Origin: Albibacillus kandeliae
Lineage (GTDB): Bacteria > Pseudomonadota > Alphaproteobacteria > Rhodobacterales > Rhodobacteraceae
Reading direction: 5' to 3'
NCBI RefSeq assembly: GCF_003116585.1
Contig: NZ_QEHM01000002.1
Coordinates: 62,001-126,000, forward strand
Length of the DNA stretch: 64,000 nucleotides
The notes beneath the pieces are model-generated. The model saw only the letters and a list, made by a program, of their open reading frames with translations. It was not told where the DNA came from and did no database searches. This document shows positions 54,388-61,995 of this stretch, piece after piece (position 1 is the stretch's first letter; the number at the start of each line of letters is the position of its first letter). The position numbers were made by a program, and so were the translations under genes.

Positions 54388-55086
54388 ATGTCGGAAGAAG
54401 ACGACATCATCCTCTCCGAGCTCGACGACGAAGAGCTGGTCCAGCAGATGTTCGACGACCTTTACGACGGTCTCAAGGAAGAGATCGAGGAAGGGGTCAA
54501 CATCCTGATCGAACGCGGCTGGGAGCCCTACCGCGTCCTGACCGAAGCGCTGGTCGGTGGCATGACCATCGTCGGCGCCGACTTCCGCGACGGTATCCTC
54601 TTCGTTCCGGAGGTGCTGCTGGCGGCCAACGCGATGAAGGGCGGCATGGCCATCCTCAAGCCCCTGCTGGCCGAAACCGGCGCGCCGCGCGTCGGCAAGA
54701 TGGTCATCGGCACCGTCAAGGGCGACATCCACGACATCGGCAAGAACCTCGTTTCGATGATGATGGAAGGCGCCGGTTTCGAAGTGGTCGACCTCGGCAT
54801 CAACAACCCGGTCGAGAACTACCTCGAGGCGCTGGAAAAGGAAGAGCCGGATATTCTGGGCATGTCCGCCCTGCTGACCACCACCATGCCCTACATGAAG
54901 GTGGTGATCGACACCCTGATCGAACAGGGCAAGCGCGACGACTACATCGTGCTGGTCGGCGGCGCGCCCCTGAACGAGGAATTCGGCAAGGCCATCGGCG
55001 CCGACGCCTACTGCCGCGATGCGGCCGTGGCGGTGGAAACCGCCAAGACCTGGGTGAGCCGCAAGCACAACCGCATGAGCGCCTGA
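54388..55086 (+). CDS. Corrinoid (B12-binding) methyl-carrier protein
   Basis: A 232-residue protein with the two-domain MetH/MtbC layout: a helical cap (about 15-95) and a Rossmann B12-binding domain with the cobalt-ligand motif DxHxxG as GDIHDIGKN (Asp113, His115, Gly118), then SALLTTTM and LVGGAPLN. It carries a methyl group on cobalamin between a donor and a homocysteine or other methyltransferase. With bmt (51855) it probably forms a split methionine synthase; the pterin-binding and reactivation parts would be elsewhere. AAAGG precedes the ATG at 54388. A DUF1638 gene, often linked with corrinoid proteins, follows after one gene. Confidence 0.9.
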   Translation: MSEEDDIILSELDDEELVQQMFDDLYDGLKEEIEEGVNILIERGWEPYRVLTEALVGGMTIVGADFRDGILFVPEVLLAANAMKGGMAILKPLLAETGAPRVGKMVIGTVKGDIHDIGKNLVSMMMEGAGFEVVDLGINNPVENYLEALEKEEPDILGMSALLTTTMPYMKVVIDTLIEQGKRDDYIVLVGGAPLNEEFGKAIGADAYCRDAAVAVETAKTWVSRKHNRMSA

Positions 55087-55095
55087 ACCGCGCAT

Positions 55096-55125
55096 CGCCC
55101 GGCCGGGTTTCGGCCGGGCGCTTTC
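55096..55125 (+). terminator. Terminator of the corrinoid-protein gene
   Basis: CGCCCGGCCG and CGGCCGGGCG form a perfect 10-bp stem with a 5-nt loop, followed by CTTTCC. It lies 9 bp after the stop and close to the convergent gene, so it may act in both directions. Confidence 0.7.
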
Positions 55126-55126
55126 C

Positions 55127-55606
55127 TCATCGGATGCGCTGCATCGTCGCCACCATGACGATGCCGTAGATGACGTGGCCCACCAGGGCGACCCAGGTGA
55201 TCCCGGTGAAATTCAGGAACAGCGGCAGGCCGGCCACGGCGGTGATGCCGCCAATGGCAAAGACCCAGAGACCAAAGCCGTAGACGGCCGAGGGCAGCAG
55301 CCATCCGCCTCCCCCGATCACCCTCCGCCAGAGCGGGCGAAAGACATAGAGCCAGCCCAGCGGATAACCGATCAGGCCGACAAGGTAGAAGTGCACGAAA
55401 TAGCCCGCGAACTCGCCGTTGGGCAGGCCAAGGCGGCCCAGCAGGCTGCGGGCAAGCCCGTGGGGCGAGAGGCTGGCGAACCCCAGCGCGGGGCTGATCA
55501 GCTGGCCCCAGAGGTCGAAGGCGATGGTGGCGACGACGCCCGAGATGAACATCAGCCCCAGCGTGCGGGCATTTGGTGGCGGCAGGGCGGCGGATGACGA
55601 CGGCAT
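55127..55606 (-). CDS. Conserved membrane protein, unknown function
   Basis: A 159-residue protein with four predicted membrane helices (about 14-34, 68-88, 98-120, 125-150). VVATIAFDLWGQLISPALGF near the first helix resembles small DUF2938/DUF6789-type membrane proteins, but I cannot settle the family. AAGGAGA lies 6 nt before the ATG at 55606. The frame is open further upstream, but the longer start would overlap the DUF1638 leader and lacks a site. Convergent with the corrinoid-protein gene. Confidence 0.65.
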   Translation of the reverse strand: MPSSSAALPPPNARTLGLMFISGVVATIAFDLWGQLISPALGFASLSPHGLARSLLGRLGLPNGEFAGYFVHFYLVGLIGYPLGWLYVFRPLWRRVIGGGGWLLPSAVYGFGLWVFAIGGITAVAGLPLFLNFTGITWVALVGHVIYGIVMVATMQRIR

Positions 55607-55715
55607 GGGAAATCTCCTTGTTGCAGGCAGGGGCCGAAATCGCTGACTGTCACCTAGGAGCGCGCGGTACGGCGCGGCAAGCTTTGTGGCAGGATCACAC
55701 GGAAAGGTCAGATTC

Positions 55716-56372
55716 ATGTCAAACCCGGCCAGCCCCCTTCCCGGCGCCCGCGAGCTCACCGAGGAAGGCTTCGCCCCCTCCGGACGCGGACGCATCCTGC
55801 TGATCGCCTGCGGCGCGCTGGCGCGCGAGATCGTGGCGATCCGGGCCCGGGGCGGCTGGGACCAGATGGACCTCACCTGCCTCCCGGCAATCCTGCACAA
55901 TCACCCCGAGCGCATCACCCCCGCCATCCGCGATCTCGTCGCACGTCACCGGGAGGCCTACGAGCGCATCTTCGTCGCCTATGCCGACTGCGGCACCGGC
56001 GGGCTGCTGCAGGCGGCCTGCGCCGAGCTGGGCGTCGAGATGATCGAGGGACCGCATTGCTACGCCTTCTTCGAGGGCAACGCCGCCTTCGCCGCCCATG
56101 CCGACGAAATCGACGCCTTCTACCTGACCGACTTCCTCGCCCGCCAGTTCGACGCCTTCGTGTGGAAACCGCTGGGTCTCGACCGCCATCCCGAGCTGAT
56201 CGAGATGTACTTCGGCCACTACCGCACGCTGGTCTACCAGGCGCAGACCGACGATCCAGAGCTGACCGAGCGCGCGCGGCTCTGCGCCGAGCGGCTGGGC
56301 CTCGTCTTCGAACGCCGCTTCACCGGCTACGGCGAGCTTGCCACCACGCTGGAGCACTGGGCCCGCGCCTGA
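55716..56372 (+). CDS. DUF1638 protein
   Basis: A 218-residue soluble protein of the DUF1638 family. ILLIACGALAREIVAIRARG, the DCGTGG-like segment YADCGTGGLLQAAC and HCYAFFEGN are typical. The family is found mostly beside corrinoid methyltransferase genes in methylotrophic archaea and roseobacters. A role in B12-dependent methyl transfer, perhaps handling the cofactor or a methylated substrate, is inferred from that and from its place here. GGAAAGG precedes the ATG at 55716. A palindromic repeat follows it. Confidence 0.82.
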   Translation: MSNPASPLPGARELTEEGFAPSGRGRILLIACGALAREIVAIRARGGWDQMDLTCLPAILHNHPERITPAIRDLVARHREAYERIFVAYADCGTGGLLQAACAELGVEMIEGPHCYAFFEGNAAFAAHADEIDAFYLTDFLARQFDAFVWKPLGLDRHPELIEMYFGHYRTLVYQAQTDDPELTERARLCAERLGLVFERRFTGYGELATTLEHWARA

Positions 56373-56373
56373 G

Positions 56374-56421
56374 TTTCTTTGGGTCGGAAATATCCCGGGG
56401 GTCCGGGGGCAGCGCCCCCGC
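56374..56421. repeat. Intergenic GC-rich repeat, copy 2 (inverted)
   Basis: TTTCTTTGGG, then AAATATCCCGGGGGTCCGGGG and a palindromic CCGGGGGCAGCGCCCCCG core: the reverse complement, with small changes, of the element at 18332-18376. Like that copy it lies between two convergent genes, here DUF1638 and sufE. Confidence 0.6.
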
Positions 56422-56433
56422 CCCGCCTTGCCG

Positions 56434-56856
56434 TCATGCGTTGGCGGCGGCGACCTCGCGAATCCGCTTGATCATGGCCCTCAGGCCGTTCGAGCGCTGC
56501 GACGAGAGGTTGTCCTGCAGGCTGAGACGCGCCAGCTCGCCGCCGGCGTCCACGCCGACGACATCGGCCACCGGCAGACCGTTGTAGAGTGCGCGCAGCA
56601 CGGCGATCAGCCCGCGCACGATCATCGCGTCGCTTTCGCCGTCGAAGCGGAAGATGCCGTCCTCGATCACCGGGTGCAGCCAGACCTGGCTGGCGCAGCC
56701 GTCGACCTTGGTGGCGGGCACCTTCAGGGCGTCGGGCAGCGGGTCCATCGCCTTGCCCTGCTCGATGACATAGCGATAGCGGTCCTCCCAGTCCTCGAGA
56801 AACTCGAAATCCTCCACGATCTCTTCAAAGGCGGGGCTTGCCATGCGGTCTTCCAT
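56434..56856 (-). CDS. sufE: Cysteine desulfuration protein SufE
   Basis: A 140-residue sulfur acceptor that takes persulfide sulfur from SufS and hands it to SufB for iron-sulfur cluster assembly. The active cysteine is in KVDGCASQVWL. LNDG-like and SNGLRAMIKRIRE segments are standard. The start could be ATG 56856 or the internal MASPAF 12 bp later, which has a better ribosome-binding site (GGAAGA). It is not beside the other suf genes. Confidence 0.92.
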   Translation of the reverse strand: MEDRMASPAFEEIVEDFEFLEDWEDRYRYVIEQGKAMDPLPDALKVPATKVDGCASQVWLHPVIEDGIFRFDGESDAMIVRGLIAVLRALYNGLPVADVVGVDAGGELARLSLQDNLSSQRSNGLRAMIKRIREVAAANA

Positions 56857-56992
56857 CTTTCGTTCCTGCGTATGGCCCTCAGGTAAGCCGCCCCCCGGGC
56901 CCTGTCCAGTGCCGCCTTTGGTCCGCCTTGGCGCTTTTCAAGTGCGCCGCGATGCGCTAGGCCAAGGAAAAGGATTGAGGATCGGCAGTACC

Positions 56993-57475
56993 ATGCAAAA
57001 ACCGTTGATGGCCCTGATGATCGCCGGGCTCGCCCTGTCCGGCTGCGGATGGTTCGGCGGAAGCCGCCGGGGTGACCCGGCCACCACCGACGCATCGGTC
57101 AACCCGCTGATCCCCGAGGAACGCCAGGGCGCCTTCCAGCGCCCCGATGCGGCCGACACCAGCGTGCCGATCACCTCGGTCACCGCGCTGCGGATCGACC
57201 GCACCAATACCGGCGCCATCGTGCTGGCCACGGGCGTGGCCAATCGCCAGGGCGCCTACGAGGCGCGTCTGGTGCCCGAGAACGAAAAGGCCGAGCCGGT
57301 CGACGGGGTTCTGACCTTCACCTTCACCGTGCTCTACCCCAGCCGCGCCACCCCGGCGGGCAGCGAATTCAGCCGCACCATCAACGAGGGCTACACGCTG
57401 TCGAGGAAGCAGCTGGAGAGCGTGCGGGTCGTCCGCGTGATCGCCGCGAACAACACGCTGGAAGCCCGCCGCTAG
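56993..57475 (+). CDS. Putative lipoprotein
   Basis: A 160-residue protein with a lipoprotein signal (MQKPLMALMIAGLALSGC, lipid-modified Cys18) and a small beta-rich domain (SVTALRIDRTNTGAIVLATG, then FTFTVLYPSRATPAGSEFSR). It would be anchored in the outer membrane facing the periplasm. Common among Rhodobacteraceae in my recollection, with no known function. The start at 56993 is set by the signal peptide; the open frame before it is not used. Confidence 0.75.
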   Translation: MQKPLMALMIAGLALSGCGWFGGSRRGDPATTDASVNPLIPEERQGAFQRPDAADTSVPITSVTALRIDRTNTGAIVLATGVANRQGAYEARLVPENEKAEPVDGVLTFTFTVLYPSRATPAGSEFSRTINEGYTLSRKQLESVRVVRVIAANNTLEARR

Positions 57476-57507
57476 GCGCGCTTCCTTCCGCGTTCAGATC
57501 GGCGCGG

Positions 57508-58665
57508 TCAGAGTTCCACGGTCCTGACTGTCTGACCCTTGGCCGCGAGGGCGATCTTGCCTTCGCAAAGCCGCAGCGCGTCGGCGCCGAAGACCTCGTG
57601 GCGCCAGCCCGAGAGCGCCGGCACGTTGCGTTCGCCCGCCGCGATGGCGTCGAGGTCGGCGCTGGAGGCGATCAGCTTGGCGGCGACCCCCTCGGCCTCG
57701 GTCTTGGATTTCAGCAGCACCCGCAGCAGGTCGGCCAGCGCGGGGTTCACCTGCAGCTTCTCGCGGCTCTTGTCGAGCTTGGGCAGCTTGTCCTGCGGGC
57801 AGGCCTGTCCGCGCGCCACCGCCTCGACGATGCCGTCGGCGATGGGCCCCCGGCGCGCTTCGCGCAGCAACAGGCGCAGGCCGCCGAGATCGGCGAGGTT
57901 GGCGGGCTTGGCCGAGGCCAGTTCCATCAGCGCATCGTCCTTGTAGACGCGGTTGCGCGGCACGTTGTTGGTCTGGGCGTAGCTTTCGCGGAAGGCCGCC
58001 AGTTCGCGCACGATGGCAAGGAAGCGCGGCGAGTTGGTCCGCGTCTTGAGCCGCAGCCAGGCGTCGTCGGGCGAGATGTCGTAGGTCGCCGGGTTGGTCA
58101 GCGTTTCCAGCTCCTCCTCGACCCAGCGGGTACGGTTGCTGCGCTTCAGCTCGGCGGCGAGGAATTCGTAGACCTTGCGCAGGTGGGTCACGTCGGCCAG
58201 CGCGTAGACCTTTTGCGCGTCGCTCAGCGGGCGGCGCGACCAGTCGGTGAAGCGCGAGCTCTTGTCGACCGAGGCGCGGGCGATCTTGCGCACCAGCGTC
58301 TCGTAGCCGACCTGCTCGCCGAAGCCGCAGACCATGGCCGCAACCTGGGTGTCGAACAGCGGTTCGGGAAAGACCTTGGCGTCGACCCAGAAGATCTCGA
58401 GATCCTGCCGCGCCGCGTGGAATACCTTGACCACGCTGGTGTCGCGGAACAGCTCGTAGAGCGGCTCGAGCGAGAGCCCCTCGGCCAGCGGATCGACCAG
58501 CACGGCGTTCTCGTCGCCCTCGCCCGGATAGGCAAGCTGGACGAGGCAGAGCTTGGAATAGTAGGTCCGCTCCCTCAGGAACTCGGTATCGACGGTGACG
58601 TAGTCCTGCTGGGCGGCCGCCTTGCAGAAGGCGGCCAGGTCCTCGGTGGTCGTGATGGTTTTCAT
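57508..58665 (-). CDS. rnd: Ribonuclease D
   Basis: A 385-residue 3'-5' exoribonuclease that trims tRNA precursors. DEDDy motifs are visible: VDTEFLRERTYY (Exo I), HAARQDLEIF (Exo II) and YALADVTHLRKVYEFL (Exo III with Tyr). A C-terminal HRDC domain follows (about 210-290). ATG 58665 gives the usual N terminus MKTITTTEDLAAFCKA; 14 extra codons to 58707 are possible. Followed on the minus strand by purN and purM in reverse order of transcription upstream. Confidence 0.95.
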   Translation of the reverse strand: MKTITTTEDLAAFCKAAAQQDYVTVDTEFLRERTYYSKLCLVQLAYPGEGDENAVLVDPLAEGLSLEPLYELFRDTSVVKVFHAARQDLEIFWVDAKVFPEPLFDTQVAAMVCGFGEQVGYETLVRKIARASVDKSSRFTDWSRRPLSDAQKVYALADVTHLRKVYEFLAAELKRSNRTRWVEEELETLTNPATYDISPDDAWLRLKTRTNSPRFLAIVRELAAFRESYAQTNNVPRNRVYKDDALMELASAKPANLADLGGLRLLLREARRGPIADGIVEAVARGQACPQDKLPKLDKSREKLQVNPALADLLRVLLKSKTEAEGVAAKLIASSADLDAIAAGERNVPALSGWRHEVFGADALRLCEGKIALAAKGQTVRTVEL

Positions 58666-58799
58666 CTGCGTCCGTATATCGGGATTATCTTCTTGGCGCT
58701 TGCGCATGAGGTGCAGTCATAGGCCAATCGCCGCCGCTTGAAAAGCGACGACGTTCCTTGGGCGTCAAGCTGATGTTTTCTGGTCTCGCCCCGGGCCGC

Positions 58800-59396
58800 T
58801 CAGCCGAGCAGCACCGGGCTGCGGTCGCCGGCGGCAAAGCGGCGCAGGACGGCCGGGTAGAGGCGGTGTTCCTGCTCCAGCACGCGCGCGGCGAGGGTGT
58901 CGGGCGTGTCGCCGGGCAGGACCGGCACCCGCGCCTGCCCGAGGATCGGGCCGTCATCGAGCCGCGCGGTCACCTCGTGGACGGTGCAGCCGTGTTCGGC
59001 ATCCCCGGCTTCCAGCGCGCGGGCATGGGTGTGCAGCCCCTTGTAGAGCGGCAGCAGCGAGGGGTGGATGTTGAGCATCCGGCCGGTAAAGCGCGACACG
59101 AAACCGTCGGTCAGAACCCGCATGAACCCGGCGAGGCAGACGATATCGGCCCCGGCGTCGAGGATCGGCTTGACCAGTTCCTCTTCGAAGGCCGCGCGGT
59201 CGCCCTTGAAGGGGCGGTGATCGACGACGGCGGTGGCGATGCCGCGCTCGGCGGCCCGCTGGAGGCCGCCGGCGGTGGCGTCGTTCGACAGGACGAGACA
59301 GGGCCGTGCCGGGTGGTCCCCGGTCATGCTGTCGACCAGCGCGACCATGTTCGAGCCGCCGCCGGAGATCAGGATCGCGACCTTCTTGTGGCTCAC
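58800..59396 (-). CDS. purN: Phosphoribosylglycinamide formyltransferase
   Basis: A 198-residue GAR transformylase that uses 10-formyl-tetrahydrofolate (third step of purine synthesis). [11 protein letters not shown] binds the phosphate of GAR, and [16 protein letters not shown] with the following DDGPILGQ is the catalytic region. The start is GTG at 59396, overlapping the purM stop by 4 bp (GTGA), so the longer upstream frame is not real. Translationally coupled to purM. Confidence 0.95.
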   Translation of the reverse strand: MSHKKVAILISGGGSNMVALVDSMTGDHPARPCLVLSNDATAGGLQRAAERGIATAVVDHRPFKGDRAAFEEELVKPILDAGADIVCLAGFMRVLTDGFVSRFTGRMLNIHPSLLPLYKGLHTHARALEAGDAEHGCTVHEVTARLDDGPILGQARVPVLPGDTPDTLAARVLEQEHRLYPAVLRRFAAGDRSPVLLG

Positions 59397-60439
59397 AGGA
59401 GGGTCCCGGTGTAGCGCACGCCCTCTCCCGCGCCGACGGTGCCGATGCGCGCGACGGTCTCGCCCGCCTCGGTCAGCAGTGCCGACAGCGCGTCGGCCTG
59501 ATCGGCGGCGCAGACCACGATCATGCCGATGCCGCAGTTGAAGGTCTTGAGCATCTCGGACTGCTCCATGCCGCCGACCTGGGCAAGCCACTGGAACACG
59601 CCGGGCAGTTCCCATGCGTCGAGGTCGATGGTCGCACCCATGCCCTCGGGCAGGACGCGCGGCAGGTTCTCGGTGAGACCGCCGCCGGTGATATGGGCCA
59701 GGGCGTGCACGCCCCCTGCCCGCACCGCCTGCAGCACGGGCTGGACGTAGAGCCGCGTCGGGGTCAGCAGGGCGGCGCCGAGCGCACGGCTGCTGAAGGG
59801 CGCCTTGTCTTCCCAGCCGAGGCCGGACATCTCGACGATGCGGCGCACCAGCGAGTAGCCGTTGGAATGCACGCCGTCGCTGGCGAGGCCCAGCAGCACG
59901 TCGCCCTCGGCGACGCCTGAAGGAAGATCACTGCCGCGTTCCATCGCGCCGACGGCAAAGCCCGCGAGGTCGAAGTCACCCGCCGGGTACATGCCGGGCA
60001 TTTCCGCCGTTTCGCCGCCGATCAGGGCGCAGCCGGATTGTTCGCAGCCGCTGGCGATGCCCTCGATGATCCGCACGGCGGTATCGGTCTCGAGCTTGCC
60101 GGTGGCGAAGTAGTCGAGGAAGAACAGCGGTTCCGCGCCCTGGCAGACCAGATCGTTGACGCACATGGCGACAAGGTCGATGCCCACGCCCTCGACAACG
60201 CCGGTGTCGATGGCGATGCGCAGCTTGGTGCCCACCCCATCGGTTGCCGCCACGAGGATCGGGTCGTTGTAGCCAGCGCCCTTCAGGTCGAACAGCGCGC
60301 CGAAGCCGCCGAGGCCGCTCATCACGCCCGGGCGGCTGGTCCGCTTGGCCGCAGGCTTGATCCGCTCCACCAGCGCATTGCCAGCGTCGATGTCCACCCC
60401 TGCGTCCGCATAGGTGATTCCGTTCTTAGAACCGCTCAT
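59393..60439 (-). CDS. purM: Phosphoribosylformylglycinamidine cyclo-ligase
   Basis: A 348-residue AIR synthetase that closes the imidazole ring of FGAM with ATP (fifth step). [31 protein letters not shown] and [16 protein letters not shown] are conserved. GGAGGGCG lies directly before the ATG at 60439. First gene of the purM-purN pair. Together with PurL, PurS and PurQ it links two pur loci within the window. Confidence 0.97.
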   Translation of the reverse strand: MSGSKNGITYADAGVDIDAGNALVERIKPAAKRTSRPGVMSGLGGFGALFDLKGAGYNDPILVAATDGVGTKLRIAIDTGVVEGVGIDLVAMCVNDLVCQGAEPLFFLDYFATGKLETDTAVRIIEGIASGCEQSGCALIGGETAEMPGMYPAGDFDLAGFAVGAMERGSDLPSGVAEGDVLLGLASDGVHSNGYSLVRRIVEMSGLGWEDKAPFSSRALGAALLTPTRLYVQPVLQAVRAGGVHALAHITGGGLTENLPRVLPEGMGATIDLDAWELPGVFQWLAQVGGMEQSEMLKTFNCGIGMIVVCAADQADALSALLTEAGETVARIGTVGAGEGVRYTGTLL

Positions 60440-60519
60440 TTCGCCCTCCGGTCCGGTCGTTGCCACCCGATAGCCCGGAGTTTGCGCAGAGTCCACGCCT
60501 CTGCGCCCCTGTTCGGCCT

Positions 60520-61368
60520 TCAGCGGTCCCGGATCATGCGATAGCCCTGCCCTGCGCGCTCGAGAAAGGCAAATCCGGGAAAATTCACGTGCTGCCCCGC
60601 GATGCGGATGCGATCGGTCGCCACGCGATCGAAGACGGCCTTGCGGGTTGCCCGCGCCTGTTCGATGTCCACGTCGAACATCACGCCCCAGTCGGGCTCG
60701 GCCAGCTGGAAGGTCTCGCAGTGGATGGTGTCGCCCCAGATCAGCAGCTGCTCGCCCGCGTCCTCGATCATCAGGCCGGAATGGCCCGGGGTATGGCCCG
60801 GCAGCGGGATCATGGTGAGGCCGGGCAGGATCGCCGCCTCTCCGGTCACCTCGCGGCGGCCCTCGGCGTAGGGCGCGACGCTTTGCCGGGTGACCATGAT
60901 GGAGCCCTGCCCGCGCTCGTTGGCGCGCGCGAAGACCTCGTCGGAGTGGAAGTGCACCCAGTCGGGCGCGGCGCAGATCAGTTCGGCATTGGCAAAGCGC
61001 GCCTTGCCCTCGCTGTCGATCAGCCCGCCCACGTGGTCGATATGCAGGTGGGTCAGCGCGATATGGGTGATCTCGTCGGCGCCGATGCCTGCCTGTTCGA
61101 AGGCGCGGGCGAAATGGCCCGAAGTCTCGGACCGTGCCGGGGGATTGCCGGAATCGACCAGCACCACGCTGGCGCCCGCGCGGATCACGAAGGCGCTGAC
61201 CGGGATGGTCACGGATTCACCGTCGTAGGGGATGCCGGCCTGCGCGGCGGCGGCCACCGCCTTGTCCGCCTCGTGATCGGGGAACAGCGCGTTCGGCGCC
61301 TGATTGTACCCGTCGTTCAGCGCGATCACCTCGATCCCGCCCACCTTGAAACTGCTGACATCCGACAT
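60520..61368 (-). CDS. Metallo-beta-lactamase-fold hydrolase
   Basis: A 282-residue protein with the zinc motif [10 protein letters not shown], a downstream [14 protein letters not shown] and WGDTIHC for the remaining metal ligands. The N terminus has no signal peptide, so it is cytoplasmic. The layout is like N-acyl-homoserine lactonases (AiiA/AttM type) and other quorum-quenching or ester-hydrolysing members; lactonase activity is possible but not proven by these motifs. Monocistronic, 81 bp upstream of purM and on the same strand. Confidence 0.85.
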   Translation of the reverse strand: MSDVSSFKVGGIEVIALNDGYNQAPNALFPDHEADKAVAAAAQAGIPYDGESVTIPVSAFVIRAGASVVLVDSGNPPARSETSGHFARAFEQAGIGADEITHIALTHLHIDHVGGLIDSEGKARFANAELICAAPDWVHFHSDEVFARANERGQGSIMVTRQSVAPYAEGRREVTGEAAILPGLTMIPLPGHTPGHSGLMIEDAGEQLLIWGDTIHCETFQLAEPDWGVMFDVDIEQARATRKAVFDRVATDRIRIAGQHVNFPGFAFLERAGQGYRMIRDR

Positions 61369-61471
61369 GGCCGACTCCTACTTGCCCTGCGGGGGAAAAG
61401 AGTACTCCCCGCGCATGATTGCAAGCGCCGCTTGACCGTCCCTGTCCGCTTGCGTAGTCAGTTTCGCAGGC

Positions 61472-61548
61472 GGGCCTGTAGCTCAATTGGTTAGAGCAGA
61501 GCGCTCATAACGCTTTGGTTGCGGGTTCAAGTCCTGCCGGGCCTACCA
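61472..61548 (+). tRNA. tRNA with CAU anticodon (Met, or Ile2)
   Basis: A 77-nt cloverleaf including the encoded CCA: acceptor GGGCCTG with CGGGCCT (two G-U pairs), D arm GCTCAATTGGTTAGAGC, anticodon loop CTCATAA, T arm GCGGGTTCAAGTCCTGC. The anticodon CAT could be elongator Met or, if modified to lysidine, Ile. It has no initiator features. The sequence changes character right after its CCA end, which makes it a candidate integration site. Confidence 0.93.
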
Positions 61549-61995
61549 TTTCCGCCGAAAAATCAAACAAAATCAAAGCGGTACTGTCACTCGCCGAGCC
61601 GAACTCTACGCATTGATTTTCAATGACTTACACACAAAGTGTCACACGCATCCATGCGCCCTGCACTTCCCCCGGGAAACTAGATCGTTCGAAGCTGGGT
61701 TGCCGACTAAGCTCTCCTTGCTGGGACGGACGGCGTAACCATGTAAGCGGAGCAATATGACGCTCCCGGCCCTCTCCGGACTTTCGGTGTCCACATTTTT
61801 GTTGCAGTGCAGCGTCGTCGAACCGGTCATTGCGGAGCAGGAGACGTCCAGGGCATTTCACATGTAGAGTTAGAATTTACTCTGTTCACTTCCAGCCAAG
61901 AAACCGGAAAGGCAGGCTGCTTGATCTATTCCCACAGCTACAAGTTACATGGCACAACATGATATCTGTTCGACCACATTTTGAAAGTGCAGCGT
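61549..61995. other. AT-richer gap after tRNA, no supported gene
   Basis: About 450 bp between the tRNA and the large open gene. A minus-strand frame of 77 codons is present at 61628-61861 but has no family resemblance or clear ribosome-binding site. The tRNA has no obvious T-run terminator. It probably holds the promoter of the gene at 61996. Confidence 0.5.

Noticed and set aside
53029-55095. 688-codon minus-strand open frame across the radical SAM and corrinoid-protein genes
   Set aside because: It is antisense to the corrinoid protein and out of frame with the radical SAM gene; both real products have clear motifs.
61628-61861. 77-codon minus-strand frame between the CAU tRNA and the large gene
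   Set aside because: No ribosome-binding site, no recognisable family, low-complexity basic composition.
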